Below are positions 1 through 9,357 of a DNA stretch of 49,882 nt, piece after piece; the first letter of the stretch is position 1; each line of letters opens with the position of its first letter. The notes under the pieces are model-generated. The model did no database searches and was not told the origin of the DNA. It saw nothing but the letters and a program-made list of their open reading frames with translations. A program made the position numbers and the translations under genes. This DNA is from Bacteroidota bacterium (GTDB lineage: Bacteria; Bacteroidota; Bacteroidia; Flavobacteriales; Weeksellaceae), in contig JAEWZO010000009.1 of assembly GCA_023458415.1 (NCBI GenBank), positions 1 to 49,882 of the forward strand, in the 5' to 3' direction.

Positions 1-3000
1 TGGGATTTTTTCTAAATTTTCTGTAGAAGATGACTCTGGGTCAATTCTTGGAGCCTTTACAGGTTCAGGAACAACACTTTCCAATGTTTCCATTCTCGCG
101 GTAGCCCTTGTAGGTGGTGGTGGTGGATTATATGAAGCGTCTTTTGCACCTTCTTGATTTCGCAGAACTGACACGGATTCCACCTGCGGTCTTATTCTCG
201 AAATACCATAAATTCCACCATCGAACCAGTTGAATTGCGGAACGTTTACGCCGTATTGCTGCAGATACTGTGTTCTTTTCGCATAATACTCGGAAGAAAG
301 TCCGTTTCGGATATCATAACCGACAATAAAATATGGCTGGTTGAATAAACTTTGCCATGAATATTTATTTACGGCAAACTGATCCAGCGACATATCGTAC
401 ATATTGGCCAGAACTTCAGCGTTGATCTTTTCATTATCATTACCGAGGATTTTTACCGTCCATTTTTCGTTGGAATTCGGTAGGAGTTTATCGCGGAAGG
501 TCACGGTTTCAATGTGCAGATTTTTCTTTTCATTTTTGATTTTCACACCAACCGTTTTGGTCTGAACGTCATTAAACGCCACAATCTGAAACTGAACATT
601 CACCGTTTCCACACTTTCATCAGCGGGCACAGGAACTTCGTACACCAAAACACCGTTTTTCATTTTCAGAGTTTCGGTTTTGGTTTCGCCGTTTCCGGTT
701 TGCAAAAAGACATTCACCAAAGCATCCGGAATGGCGGAATACACATAGATTTTTGCCTTTTCACCACGTTTGAATTCCTCTTTAGGTTCAATAACCTCAA
801 GGAACGGTTTCTGCGAGTCTCTCAAAAACCGTTTGTCCCAAACCTGGAAATGCTGCACGGATTTAATGGTGTCTTTTCCTTCGATGTTGAAAAGTTCGAG
901 TTTGTAAGTTCCGGGGTCTAAACGACCCAGATCCAAGATTCGAGATCCACGATCCGAGATTTCCCCCTCGTTGTTTGTCTTGGGTCTTGGTTCTTGGCTC
1001 TCGATTCTTTCTAACACTATTTTCTCCTCTTTCCAATTGGCGGTTTCGTCGTTTTTATCATACAGATCGTGCGGAAACTTCGAATTGAATTCCGGTTTTG
1101 AAAGCTGTGGCTGATTCTGGATTTTCGTTTTGAAATTATCCCTGAAAATCTGCTGTGGTTCCTGAAGTTTTGCGAGTTTTACACGATAAGATTTGTTCAG
1201 GTTCTGCTCATTGTAATTTTTGGTTTCCACTTTTACCTTCACATTTTCATCGGCAAAAGTATTTCCGATATCATCAGCTTTAATGAAATGAGTAACAGAC
1301 GCCACTTTCACATTTTCAGTGGCACTTTGGGTTTCTCCGTTAATGTCGGTAACGCTGGCTTCAATCTCATAATTGTCAACCTGAATTCCGTCCAGAGTTT
1401 CGTCTTTTTTAAGATCCAGAACAATGGTAAACTCGCCTTTTTCATTGGTTTTTACGGATCCTATAATCGAATTTTCATTGTCTTCTCCGCGCGGATACCA
1501 CCAGTAGTACATCCAGCGAATATTTCTTTTCTTAATTTCATAATTCACCGTGGCATTGGACAGCGGAACTCCCGAAAACATCATCGCTTTTCCTTTCAGC
1601 TCGATGGTTTGGCCGTATTTGTACTCATCTTTAATGGGCTCAAATGTCACTTCGAATTTCGGGCGCTTGTATTCTTCCACACGGAAAGATTTATAACCAT
1701 TAATGTCATAATCTGAAATTTCATCATCGTCATTGTCAACCCGAATTGAAAAGCTTCCGTTCAGCTTTCCTTTAGGAAGGGTAAAACTACCGTTTACGGA
1801 ACCAAATTCGTTGGTGGTCGACGTTTGCGTGGAAACTTCTTCGCCATTCGCATCTACCAATAAGATATTAAGTTTAGTTTTATCGGCAACTTTTTCCTTT
1901 TTGGTTTCGCCGTTCAGCGCCGTTACAATCACTTTGTAATAAACGGTTTGTCCGGGACGGTAAATCGCTCTGTCCAGAAAAATCTGTGCGGTTTCCTCAT
2001 CATTCTGCTTATTATTGTACCGGTTTCTGTTTCCGTAATGATTCACCAGCTGATAATTATTTCCTGGCGATTTCAGCAGATAGTAGCGGTAATAGTCGTT
2101 GTTTGCAGATTTTGGAAAGGTGAAATTTCCCTGACTGTCGGTTTTCACAGTATTTTTCACCAACGGCTTCTGTTGGGAATACTCATAGAATTCGATTGAA
2201 GCATTTGGTTTTGGTGCACCGTTTTCACGGCTCACGAGTTTTTCAACGTCATCTTTTTTGTTGTAATCGTTTTTCTGAAAATCAATGATCCGGTATTCGG
2301 AGGCGATGAAATAAAAATTTCTCTGAATAGCACCTTCCACCACATATTCCACCAGGTAAATTCCCGACGGAAGCGGCTTGATTTCGTAGGAAGTTTTATA
2401 GGTGCGGTAATCGTTTCTGTTCTGAATTTTGAACTGATCTTTCCTTACCAGCGATTTTTTCACGGACGAAAACGGATTTCGGTATGAGTCGTACACGAAT
2501 TTCATAAAACCATCCAGATCAGAGGTTTCATAGATATTCAATGAAAAATCATCCACATTTTTGTGTTCGGCAACAATATGAATCTGTTTATTGCTCTGCG
2601 TTTCGGCCTCAAAATGAATGGCCAGTGACGGATTTACGATCGAATTTTCGCGGTTTTTAATGTTGTTCAGGAATTTGGATTCAGGGTAGCTTTTCTTCAC
2701 ACTTTCTATCAGTGCAAGAGCTTCTGTGTGCTTATTGTCCTGAATGAGCTCTTCCACAATATCATCCGCAATCATCACCTTGTAATCTCCCGCGGAAGCG
2801 GATTGATAAAGGGTTTGAAGTTGAGCCAAACGGTCTTTGCAATTGGTGAACTCGCAATTGTAATTCAGTTTCTGATGCTGAAAATACATTTTGGGATTTC
2901 CGGAATTCTGAGCGATGAGTCCGTCAAAAATTTCCAGAATTTTAGGATGATTTACTTTGAGTTCATTGGGCGTGAACAATTCAGCGTCTTTCAGAAATTC

Positions 3001-3597
3001 AATCTGCTGCATTCCGTTCCAGTCGGCGAGTGTCAGGAAATAATCGAGGTTTTCTACATTAAAGAAAATCTCTTTGTATTTCGCCATTTTAATCTGGCGC
3101 AGCGCGGTTTTTTCATTCTCTAATTTCGAATAATTCTTAGAAAGAAAATTCTTGAAATCCAGTTTGCTCCAGGTTTCAATCTGTGTAAAATCCTGGTTAC
3201 TGATGTTGGTTCTTTGATTGATTTCCCACGATTCATTATCGTAATATTCCTTGAAGAATTCACCCAGAAGCACTTTGTAAACGAGTTTGTCTTCGCCTTT
3301 CAGCTGCGATTCCATCGTTTGCAGTTTTGCAAAAAACTGAGAAGTGGCGTCGTTCTGTGTGTCATCATAAGTCTGATTCACGATGCTGAATTCAGCTTTC
3401 AGAGATTTGATCAAATTTACGGCGTTGCTCTCCTTCACTGCCATATTCTGAATTTCCAGAATGATCGGAAGGTTACTTTTGTAGAGACCTTTCTTGGAGT
3501 TCTGTTCAATTTTTTTCCATTGCTGGTCGTAGTAGGTTTGTGCGCTCATCATCAAAAAAGTTCCAAAAAGGAGGAACATCAAAAGAAATTTTTTCAT
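1..3597 (-). CDS. Alpha-2-macroglobulin family protein, C-terminus cut by window edge
   Basis: The reading frame is open from an ATG at 3597 to the window edge (1199 codons), so the C-terminal part, including any thioester site, is not visible. The N-terminus is a signal peptide ending MMSAQ. A DRAIYRPGQTV motif near residue 540 is typical of the MG2 domain of bacterial alpha-2-macroglobulins, and beta-sandwich-like segments follow (EEYKRPKFEVTF near residue 640). Bacterial family members are thought to trap proteases in or outside the periplasm; this role is known for the family, not shown here. Codons for roughly residues 862-890 come from a heptamer-repeat hairpin (930-1010), apparently inserted in frame. 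The gene is divergent from the membrane protein gene at 3678. The family call rests on overall architecture and the MG2 motif. Confidence 0.85.
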   Translation of the reverse strand, partial: MKKFLLMFLLFGTFLMMSAQTYYDQQWKKIEQNSKKGLYKSNLPIILEIQNMAVKESNAVNLIKSLKAEFSIVNQTYDDTQNDATSQFFAKLQTMESQLKGEDKLVYKVLLGEFFKEYYDNESWEINQRTNISNQDFTQIETWSKLDFKNFLSKNYSKLENEKTALRQIKMAKYKEIFFNVENLDYFLTLADWNGMQQIEFLKDAELFTPNELKVNHPKILEIFDGLIAQNSGNPKMYFQHQKLNYNCEFTNCKDRLAQLQTLYQSASAGDYKVMIADDIVEELIQDNKHTEALALIESVKKSYPESKFLNNIKNRENSIVNPSLAIHFEAETQSNKQIHIVAEHKNVDDFSLNIYETSDLDGFMKFVYDSYRNPFSSVKKSLVRKDQFKIQNRNDYRTYKTSYEIKPLPSGIYLVEYVVEGAIQRNFYFIASEYRIIDFQKNDYNKKDDVEKLVSRENGAPKPNASIEFYEYSQQKPLVKNTVKTDSQGNFTFPKSANNDYYRYYLLKSPGNNYQLVNHYGNRNRYNNKQNDEETAQIFLDRAIYRPGQTVYYKVIVTALNGETKKEKVADKTKLNILLVDANGEEVSTQTSTTNEFGSVNGSFTLPKGKLNGSFSIRVDNDDDEISDYDINGYKSFRVEEYKRPKFEVTFEPIKDEYKYGQTIELKGKAMMFSGVPLSNATVNYEIKKRNIRWMYYWWYPRGEDNENSIIGSVKTNEKGEFTIVLDLKKDETLDGIQVDNYEIEASVTDINGETQSATENVKVASVTHFIKADDIGNTFADENVKVKVETKNYNEQNLNKSYRVKLAKLQEPQQIFRDNFKTKIQNQPQLSKPEFNSKFPHDLYDKNDETANWKEEKIVLERIESQEPRPKTNNEGEISDRGSRILDLGRLDPGTYKLELFNIEGKDTIKSVQHFQVWDKRFLRDSQKPFLEVIEPKEEFKRGEKAKIYVYSAIPDALVNVFLQTGNGETKTETLKMKNGVLVYEVPVPADESVETVNVQFQIVAFNDVQTKTVGVKIKNEKKNLHIETVTFRDKLLPNSNEKWTVKILGNDNEKINAEVLANMYDMSLDQFAVNKYSWQSLFNQPYFIVGYDIRNGLSSEYYAKRTQYLQQYGVNVPQFNWFDGGIYGISRIRPQVESVSVLRNQEGAKDASYNPPPPPTRATARMETLESVVPEPVKAPRIDPESSSTENLEKIP
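930..1010. repeat. Inverted arrays of degenerate heptamers inside the macroglobulin gene
   Basis: Positions 930-957 hold four heptamers of the form GATYCRM (GATCCAA, GATTCGA, GATCCAC, GATCCGA). Positions 978-1005 hold four of the form TCTTGGN (TCTTGGG, TCTTGGT, TCTTGGC, TCTCGAT). The second array is a degenerate reverse complement of the first, with about 20 bases between them, so the whole can fold as a long imperfect hairpin. It is read through in frame on the minus strand and adds a polar segment (SDRGSRILDLGR among others). It resembles a mobile or expandable intergenic repeat that landed in a gene. Confidence 0.7.
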
Positions 3598-3677
3598 AAC
3601 TCAGGTTTTACTGCATCATTCAGGAATCGTTAATTTTGCTCTTTGTGCTTTGATGCCGAACTTTGGAATCCGTTAAA

Positions 3678-4433
3678 ATGCAGTTCCTAAATTTACTAAA
3701 AAAATACCTTGTCGACAGCCAGATTTTTGTTTCGCTTGCCGGAACGTTGCTGGCCGTTTTCTTTATGCTGCACGAAGGCACATTCCGGGGGCCAACGGTT
3801 TTCCTGATCTTCATCACGTATTTCAGCGGCTATCTGTACACGAAATATCAGCATCACCGACATTTTTATAAAACATTGATTTTCAACGTGATTTCGGGAA
3901 TAGTTTGTGCGCTGTTAATTTTTCAGAATCACAATGAAATCCGCCTCGTGAAATGGCTCGTGATTGTGGGACTCGGTTTGCTGTACAACTCCTCTTTTCT
4001 TGAGAATTTCATCCGGAAAATTCCTTTGTTGAAGGTATTTTATGTGGGGTTGGTCTGGGCGCTGGTCAATTCCTGGATGGTGACACCGGAACCGGCTCCC
4101 GGAATATTTGCGGTGAGTTTTCTGTTTGTCACAGCGCTGGTTTTACCGTTCGACATCCGCGATATGAAGGAAGACCAAATCGTGACTTTTCCCCGACTGA
4201 TCGGCATTCAGAAAACAAAATATCTTGCTTATTTGCTGATTTTTTCCGCAGGATTGATTGCAGTTCTTTTCCTGAAAACTGATTTTGCCACCGCGTTTTA
4301 TATCACAATGATTTTCAGTTATTTTCTGGTATATTTTTCAAAACCATCCAACCGTGATGCCTACTTTTCTTTTTGGGTGGAAAGCCTGAGTGCGATGCCG
4401 TTTTTGTTTTATGTTTTATTGAAGTATTTTTGA
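3678..4433 (+). CDS. UbiA-like polytopic membrane protein
   Basis: This 251-residue hydrophobic protein has about seven to eight predicted membrane segments. Residues 159-166 (DIRDMKED) match the second aspartate-rich motif of UbiA-type prenyltransferases. The first aspartate-rich motif, which would bind prenyl diphosphate, is not recognisable around residues 50-60 (GYLYTKYQHH), so the enzyme may be inactive or handle an unusual substrate. The ATG at 3678 is preferred to an upstream TTG at 3663. The stop lies three bases before recF, so the two are probably co-transcribed. Function is uncertain. Confidence 0.65.
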   Translation: MQFLNLLKKYLVDSQIFVSLAGTLLAVFFMLHEGTFRGPTVFLIFITYFSGYLYTKYQHHRHFYKTLIFNVISGIVCALLIFQNHNEIRLVKWLVIVGLGLLYNSSFLENFIRKIPLLKVFYVGLVWALVNSWMVTPEPAPGIFAVSFLFVTALVLPFDIRDMKEDQIVTFPRLIGIQKTKYLAYLLIFSAGLIAVLFLKTDFATAFYITMIFSYFLVYFSKPSNRDAYFSFWVESLSAMPFLFYVLLKYF

Positions 4434-4436
4434 CGA

Positions 4437-5516
4437 ATGATAGTACGAAAGCTTTCTTTGATCAATTTCAAAAATCATCCTTCGAAATCGTTCGAGTTCT
4501 CGCCACAAATCAACTGTTTTGTGGGGAATAACGGTGTGGGAAAAACCAATGTGCTTGATGCCCTGCACTATCTTTCAGTGGGCAAAAGTTTTCTGGGAAA
4601 TTCGGACCTCAACAATATTCTTTTTGAGGAGGAATTCTTTGCATTGGAATCTGAAATCAATGACGGCGAAAAAGACAACGTCATTAAAATTCAGCAGCCG
4701 AAAGAAAATAAAAAGGTTATCAAGAAAAATGACAAAACCTACGAAAGACTTGCTGATCACATCGGTTTTTTGCCGAGCGTGATGATTTCGCCTTACGACT
4801 CGAACCTGATTTCCGACTCCGGAGAAAGTCGCAGGAAATTCCTGGATGCAATGATTTCGCAGACTGATTCGGAATATCTTTTCAATATCATCCAATATCA
4901 GAAAACACTGAAACAGCGGAATGCGCTACTCAAGTATTTTCAGAAAAACCGAACCTACGAAGCTGATACTTTGGAAATTTACACCGACCCGTTGATTCGT
5001 TACGGCAAGAAAATTTTTGACAAAAGAAATGAATTCGTGGCGCAGTTGAATCCCGTCGTGAAGCATTTTTACGAAATCATATCAGGCGGAAATGAAGAGG
5101 TTTCCGTACAGTATTCCTCGGATCTTTCAGCAGTTTCAATGGAAATCCTATTGCAGGAAAATCTGGAAAAAGACCGGATGCTGACTTACACTTCCGCCGG
5201 TGTGCACAAAGACGATCTGCTGTTCGAAATGAACGGCACCCTGATCAAGAAAACCGGTTCGCAGGGACAGCAGAAATCCTTTCTCATATCCCTGAAACTG
5301 GCTCAAATAAAGAGAATTAAAGAACTCACCGGTAAAAATCCAATCCTGCTTTTGGATGATATTTTCGACAAACTGGACGATAACCGCGTTTCACAACTGA
5401 TTTCTTTGATCAATCAGGAGAATTTCGGACAGATGTTCATCACCGACACACACTGGGAAAGGACGGAAGCCGTGGTAAAGAGAATCAACGAGGAATCAAT
5501 AATTTTTGAGATTTGA
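4437..5516 (+). CDS. recF: DNA replication and repair protein RecF
   Basis: RecF is an SMC-like ATPase that helps load RecA at single-strand gaps together with RecO and RecR. The 359-residue product has a Walker A motif GNNGVGKT (residues 30-37), an ABC-type signature region around KKTGSQGQQKSF, and Walker B NPILLLDDIFDKLD. Length and order match the family. It starts three bases after the preceding membrane protein gene and is followed, after 54 bases, by a DciA-like gene. Confidence 0.96.
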   Translation: MIVRKLSLINFKNHPSKSFEFSPQINCFVGNNGVGKTNVLDALHYLSVGKSFLGNSDLNNILFEEEFFALESEINDGEKDNVIKIQQPKENKKVIKKNDKTYERLADHIGFLPSVMISPYDSNLISDSGESRRKFLDAMISQTDSEYLFNIIQYQKTLKQRNALLKYFQKNRTYEADTLEIYTDPLIRYGKKIFDKRNEFVAQLNPVVKHFYEIISGGNEEVSVQYSSDLSAVSMEILLQENLEKDRMLTYTSAGVHKDDLLFEMNGTLIKKTGSQGQQKSFLISLKLAQIKRIKELTGKNPILLLDDIFDKLDDNRVSQLISLINQENFGQMFITDTHWERTEAVVKRINEESIIFEI

Positions 5517-5570
5517 TTCTGAACTAGAGTTCATTCCACAGCAAAAATATCTACTAAAAAAACAGAAAAA

Positions 5571-5864
5571 ATGTCTAAGAAAAAACGTGAATACCAGTCA
5601 TCAGAACTCGTGAAAGCTTTCGCGAAGATTCACGGATTTGAAGATAAACTCCTTGCTTTTGAAGTAAAAGATTTTCTTCAGGATTACCTGGATAATACAC
5701 TTTTTGAACAAATTGGAAATGTAAATCTACAAAAAGGTATTTTATCCATTCAGATCAAATCACCACTTCTGAAAAACGATTTCAGGATGCGCAAAACCTT
5801 TTTTCTGAATAAATTCCGTGAAAAATTCGGTGAAGACAAAATCAGTGATCTTGCAATTTGGTAG
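5571..5864 (+). CDS. DUF721 / DciA-like protein
   Basis: This basic 97-residue protein resembles the short DUF721 proteins of Bacteroidetes. DUF721 includes DciA, the ancestral loader of the replicative helicase DnaB; a helicase-loading role here is inferred from the family. Visible features are a lysine-rich N-terminus (MSKKKREY) and a C-terminal segment with the DUF721-like pattern of a short hydrophobic strand (GILSIQIKSP) followed by a charged helix ending in W. Its place next to recF fits a replication or repair role. Confidence 0.75.
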   Translation: MSKKKREYQSSELVKAFAKIHGFEDKLLAFEVKDFLQDYLDNTLFEQIGNVNLQKGILSIQIKSPLLKNDFRMRKTFFLNKFREKFGEDKISDLAIW

Positions 5865-5999
5865 AATTTTCGGTTTTTGGGGAATTTTCCCCACACAGTC
5901 TTATCAAAATGTTGCTCCTATCTAACCTCACATAGAGGTAGAAAACATTTTAGAGCGAATTTTAAAAGGCAGGATACCAGCAGAAGAAATCCCGAATAA

Positions 6000-6028
6000 G
6001 AATAAGCCCCGTTTCATGGGGCTTATTC
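6000..6028. terminator. Strong hairpin between convergent genes
   Basis: An 11-bp perfect stem (GAATAAGCCCC with GGGGCTTATTC) encloses a 7-base loop. It lies between the DciA-like gene and the convergent T9SS fragment. Neither side has a clear T tract, so it may act in transcript stabilisation as well as termination. A smaller 7-bp hairpin (TGGGGAA/TTCCCCA, 5878-5893) lies just after the DciA-like gene. Confidence 0.6.
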
Positions 6029-6051
6029 AGTACTAGCAAAATCACTTAAAA

Positions 6052-6369
6052 TTATTCTTTGATTAATTTCATCACAGTTTGTCCTTCGGAAGATTTTACA
6101 CGCAATAGATAAATGCCTGCTGGACCATCCAAATGGATCTGTTCATTTATCGCTGTATTAAGTTTTTTGTTGAATATCACTTTACCTGACAATTCGGAAA
6201 GTGAAATTTCCGCATTCTTCAAAGCTTTATCAAACATAAGATGAACCAATCCATTGCTCGGGTTAGGGTAAGCTTTTATTCTGATCCCTTTACCCAAGTT
6301 TGCTAAACCGAAATCGTCCTGATTCATCTTTTGCACAAAAATATCATAAATTCCTGCCGAAGAAGAGTT
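6052..6369 (-). pseudogene. C-terminal remnant of a T9SS-exported protein
   Basis: The frame encodes a type A T9SS sorting tail: YPNPSNG near its start, a GKVIF-type strand, and GIYLLRV followed by MKLIKE at the end. Upstream in the same frame are residues SSSAGIYDIFVQKMN, which read like the last blade of an SBBP-type beta-propeller, so the rest of a larger protein is missing. No signal peptide or convincing start exists; a GTG at 6336 and an ATG at 6327 are internal. The frame continues to a stop at 6418-6420, but there the sequence belongs to the antisense of the LuxR fragment. The 5' end is therefore truncated at about 6360-6385. Confidence 0.8.
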
Positions 6370-6370
6370 T

Positions 6371-6574
6371 TTGCTTGCCTCAAATTTATTTACTGTGAGA
6401 GAAACTGAAATATTGCGTTACATGGTACAAGGTATGAGTAGCGAATCTATTGCACAAAACCTACACAGAAGCATTTACACAATTAGAAACCACCGGAAAA
6501 ACATCCTACAGAAATCTGGATGCACCAATTTGCAGGAACTCCTGGTAAAAGCTTTAAGAGAAGGTTGGGTTTAG
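6371..6574 (+). pseudogene. C-terminal LuxR-type HTH remnant
   Basis: The 67 codons encode only a LuxR-family DNA-binding domain (RETEILRYMVQGMSSESIAQ, then a recognition-helix-like TIRNHRKNILQKSG). There is no sensor or receiver domain and no ATG; the frame opens at a TTG that runs straight into the HTH. Its 5' end abuts the truncated 5' end of the oppositely oriented T9SS fragment. This is the pattern left by one deletion between two divergent genes. It could still be expressed as a free HTH protein, but I consider that unlikely. Confidence 0.7.
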
Positions 6575-6628
6575 AGTTAAGTACAACAACAAATTTCGTA
6601 CTTATCGCTTGAAATTTTATTTTCTAAA

Positions 6629-8665
6629 TTAAATTTCGTTCTGCTTAGTAGCCGTAGATTTCATCATTTCTTTGGCACGTTCATCAAGCTCTGTAGAACG
6701 GATTGGAACGAAGAAACGGAACGGACTTTTCATAAAATATCTGAAAATTTCTTTGATAATTTGCCAAAGTTCATCCAAGTTAATTTTCCTGGACTGAAAT
6801 GCCAATAACATCGACAAACCAAAACTTACTGCAAAATTGAAAAATCCAATTAGGAAAACAGTAATAATGGAAATCACAGCGGTATAAGTATCAACTGAAA
6901 ATTCTTTCCCGTAGAACCCTAAAGCGACATTTCCGGCGGCAAAAGTAATGTGACGAATATCTAAATCCAAACCAAGGAAAATTCCGATGGGCGCAGTAAT
7001 TCCAAGGAAAACACCGAACCAGAAATTAGACATAATTCCCGCCCAGTTTTTTGCGTAATATTTCGAAATGCCTTTAGCGGAATTTTTTCCCAGGAAATAA
7101 TTCAGGAAAGGATTCTTTTCAATTCTTTTCGGAATTTGATAATAGACTGAACTGTTCCCTATATTGCCAGAAATAATCCCGGAAATAAAAAGGAAAAAAC
7201 CTGCGATACAAGCATGGAAAATCGCTTTTGAATTGAACGGATCATGATCGTTGAGCAATGTTGTGGCTTTATCAGCGGCAAAATTCTGCCCGAAAAGTAC
7301 GTCCAATCCATAAATTATAGCAAGTGCGACCGGAAACGCCCAAAGGACATTTCCTACGAAAGCAATAAACTGCGACCGGAAAAGTTTGGAAACCAAATGT
7401 GCAAAATCAACATAATTTCGTTTGGAGTTTTCGCCTTCGGAAAGAACTCGAGCCATCGTTGCAGCCGTCATCGCCGGTTGTTTTGTGGCAAGAGTAAACT
7501 TCATCAAAAAAATCATGATAAAGCCCATCGCATAATTAAATGAATACAGAATGGCGTGCGAAAAATCACTTCCCGGAAGCATCCCATAAAAAAGTTTCAA
7601 CACAACCAAGCAACCAACAATAACACCTCCTCCGCTGGATTTCCAGAACATTTTCAGGTAATCCTTCATGGTTGAAGTAATGTAATGCGAGCCGGTTTCT
7701 GCAGTGTGATTGGTAATCAAATGCGAAATCAATGTCGTACTGTCTGTGACCAGTTCGCGAATGTTGTCTTTATGCGACTTATAATTTAAAACATTGAAAA
7801 CCAATTGTTTGGAGTTTCGAACAACATCTTCATCTTCATCAATAACCCAAACCTGTAGAATTTCTTTCATGCGGTTCAGTTGCTGGCGAATTTTCATCAG
7901 CGACTGATTGATTTTTCCGGAAATTCCGTATCTGGAAGAATTCTTAAAAGCCTGAGAAACAAATTCCTGCGACTGTTCCAAATAGACTTTGATTTGTTTG
8001 TAATTTTCTCCTTTTGAAGTGATTCTGAAGTCAGGGTTTTCCTTGAAATTCTGGTTCAAAATATCGAGTTCATTCTGCAGAGCAAGGAAAGGATTTTCGA
8101 AATTTCTGTATTCCGGTACCATTTTCATCACTTCAACATCCAGTGCATTTCCGATTACGCGCCAACCGAGAATATTCAGTGAAAAAAGCAGTTCGTTCTG
8201 AACGTGTTTGCTCAAAATCAGTGTGTCAATTTTCAAAAGGCGGAACAGTTCGTCCATTTCCTCTTCATCCTGACTTAGAAAATACTCCAGATCCCGCTTA
8301 GGAAGCACCGAAACGTAATCTACAAGATACCAAACGGTTTCTTCATTTTCGATGGACGGCAGAATTTTGTTCAGAATTCTCTTCTTGAACTCCGGGAAAA
8401 ATGCATTCTCAGAAAGAATATTGGCTTCGGTAAGAGAAAGATTGAAGGGTTTATTCTTGAAGATATTGTGAAGATAGTAAGAGAAATAATCGGCAATTTC
8501 CGGTTCGCTTTTCAGAAAATCCAGAATATCGCTTAAAGAACTTCCGCGAACGGTGTTGTACACTTCAGCAAGAGGCTCCAAAGATTTCGTTTCGTTGCGG
8601 AAACTGAAATATTTGGCCACAATATTTCTAAAATTGTCTTTCTTTCTGGAATAGAACTCCAACAT
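6629..8665 (-). CDS. Integral membrane protein of the 'site-specific recombinase Gcr' family (PF10136-like)
   Basis: The product is about 678 residues. The first 330 are soluble and helical. The second half holds about six to seven membrane segments (for example LKLFYGMLPG, FIMIFLMKFTLA, HACIAGFFLFISGIISGN, FWFGVFLGITAPIGIFLG). This layout matches the family annotated as 'site-specific recombinase, Gcr', a label inherited from an old Neisseria report; the membrane topology argues against a true DNA recombinase. The ATG at 8665 is preferred to a GTG at 8671. The gene lies 14 bases downstream of mtgA in the same operon, which hints at an envelope role. Confidence 0.7.
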   Translation of the reverse strand: MLEFYSRKKDNFRNIVAKYFSFRNETKSLEPLAEVYNTVRGSSLSDILDFLKSEPEIADYFSYYLHNIFKNKPFNLSLTEANILSENAFFPEFKKRILNKILPSIENEETVWYLVDYVSVLPKRDLEYFLSQDEEEMDELFRLLKIDTLILSKHVQNELLFSLNILGWRVIGNALDVEVMKMVPEYRNFENPFLALQNELDILNQNFKENPDFRITSKGENYKQIKVYLEQSQEFVSQAFKNSSRYGISGKINQSLMKIRQQLNRMKEILQVWVIDEDEDVVRNSKQLVFNVLNYKSHKDNIRELVTDSTTLISHLITNHTAETGSHYITSTMKDYLKMFWKSSGGGVIVGCLVVLKLFYGMLPGSDFSHAILYSFNYAMGFIMIFLMKFTLATKQPAMTAATMARVLSEGENSKRNYVDFAHLVSKLFRSQFIAFVGNVLWAFPVALAIIYGLDVLFGQNFAADKATTLLNDHDPFNSKAIFHACIAGFFLFISGIISGNIGNSSVYYQIPKRIEKNPFLNYFLGKNSAKGISKYYAKNWAGIMSNFWFGVFLGITAPIGIFLGLDLDIRHITFAAGNVALGFYGKEFSVDTYTAVISIITVFLIGFFNFAVSFGLSMLLAFQSRKINLDELWQIIKEIFRYFMKSPFRFFVPIRSTELDERAKEMMKSTATKQNEI

Positions 8666-8679
8666 AGGCACAAAGATAA

Positions 8680-9324
8680 CTATTTCAGACTTACATTGCG
8701 CATTTGACGCATAATCCAGCTGTGTCGACGATTGAGATAAGAGGTTGGATTTTTAGGATCATATTTTTTCGGATTCGGCAGAACTGCGGCAATCCATGCG
8801 GCTTCACTTCGGGTAAGATTCTTAGCATTTTTTTTGAAATAATATTGCGATGCAGCTTCTACTCCGAAAACACCCTGTCCCATTTCAATGGAATTAAGAT
8901 ACCTTTCCAGAATTACTTCTTTGCCCCAAATGAGTTCAATAAAAAAAGTATAGACTGCTTCCAAACCTTTTCGGAACCAACTTCTTCCCTGCCACAGAAA
9001 CACATTTTTTGCCGTTTGTTGGGATATTGTACTTCCTCCCCGAAGGCGTTTTCCTTTTTCGCTCTGCTCAATGGCTTTTTCAATCTGGTCATAATCGAAA
9101 CCGTTGTGGATGAAGAATTTCTGATCTTCAGCGGCAAGAACGGCTTTCTTCACATTATCACCCATCTCGTCGTAGGAAATATAATCGCGGTCTAACTTTC
9201 CGTACTGAAAAAATTCGGAAATCTGTGTTATGGTAATAGGAGGATTAAAAAACTTTCCCCAGAAAACAAACAGAATGTTTGCAAGAATGAGAATAAGAAA
9301 AAACTTCTTGATTTTTGACCACAT
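8680..9324 (-). CDS. mtgA: Monofunctional biosynthetic peptidoglycan transglycosylase
   Basis: MtgA polymerises lipid II into glycan strands without a transpeptidase domain. The 214-residue protein has one N-terminal membrane anchor (residues 8-22) and a GT51 fold: AAEDQKFF with the catalytic glutamate, RGGSTISQQTAKN, and the lipid-binding segment ERYLNSIEMGQGVFG. Length is normal for the family. It is followed closely by the PF10136-like gene and preceded after 33 bases by the binding-protein gene, so all three may be one minus-strand operon. Confidence 0.94.
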   Translation of the reverse strand: MWSKIKKFFLILILANILFVFWGKFFNPPITITQISEFFQYGKLDRDYISYDEMGDNVKKAVLAAEDQKFFIHNGFDYDQIEKAIEQSEKGKRLRGGSTISQQTAKNVFLWQGRSWFRKGLEAVYTFFIELIWGKEVILERYLNSIEMGQGVFGVEAASQYYFKKNAKNLTRSEAAWIAAVLPNPKKYDPKNPTSYLNRRHSWIMRQMRNVSLK

Positions 9325-9357
9325 AATTTCGCTCTAAAGCTGCAAAAATAGAAATAA

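Noticed and set aside
514..3633. Several plus-strand open frames of 68-142 codons
   Set aside because: They are antisense shadows of the macroglobulin gene; their sequences are low-complexity and have no start context or domain.
6629..8671. True site-specific recombinase or mobile element
   Set aside because: Despite the family name the protein is a polytopic membrane protein with no integrase or resolvase motif, and no repeats flank it.
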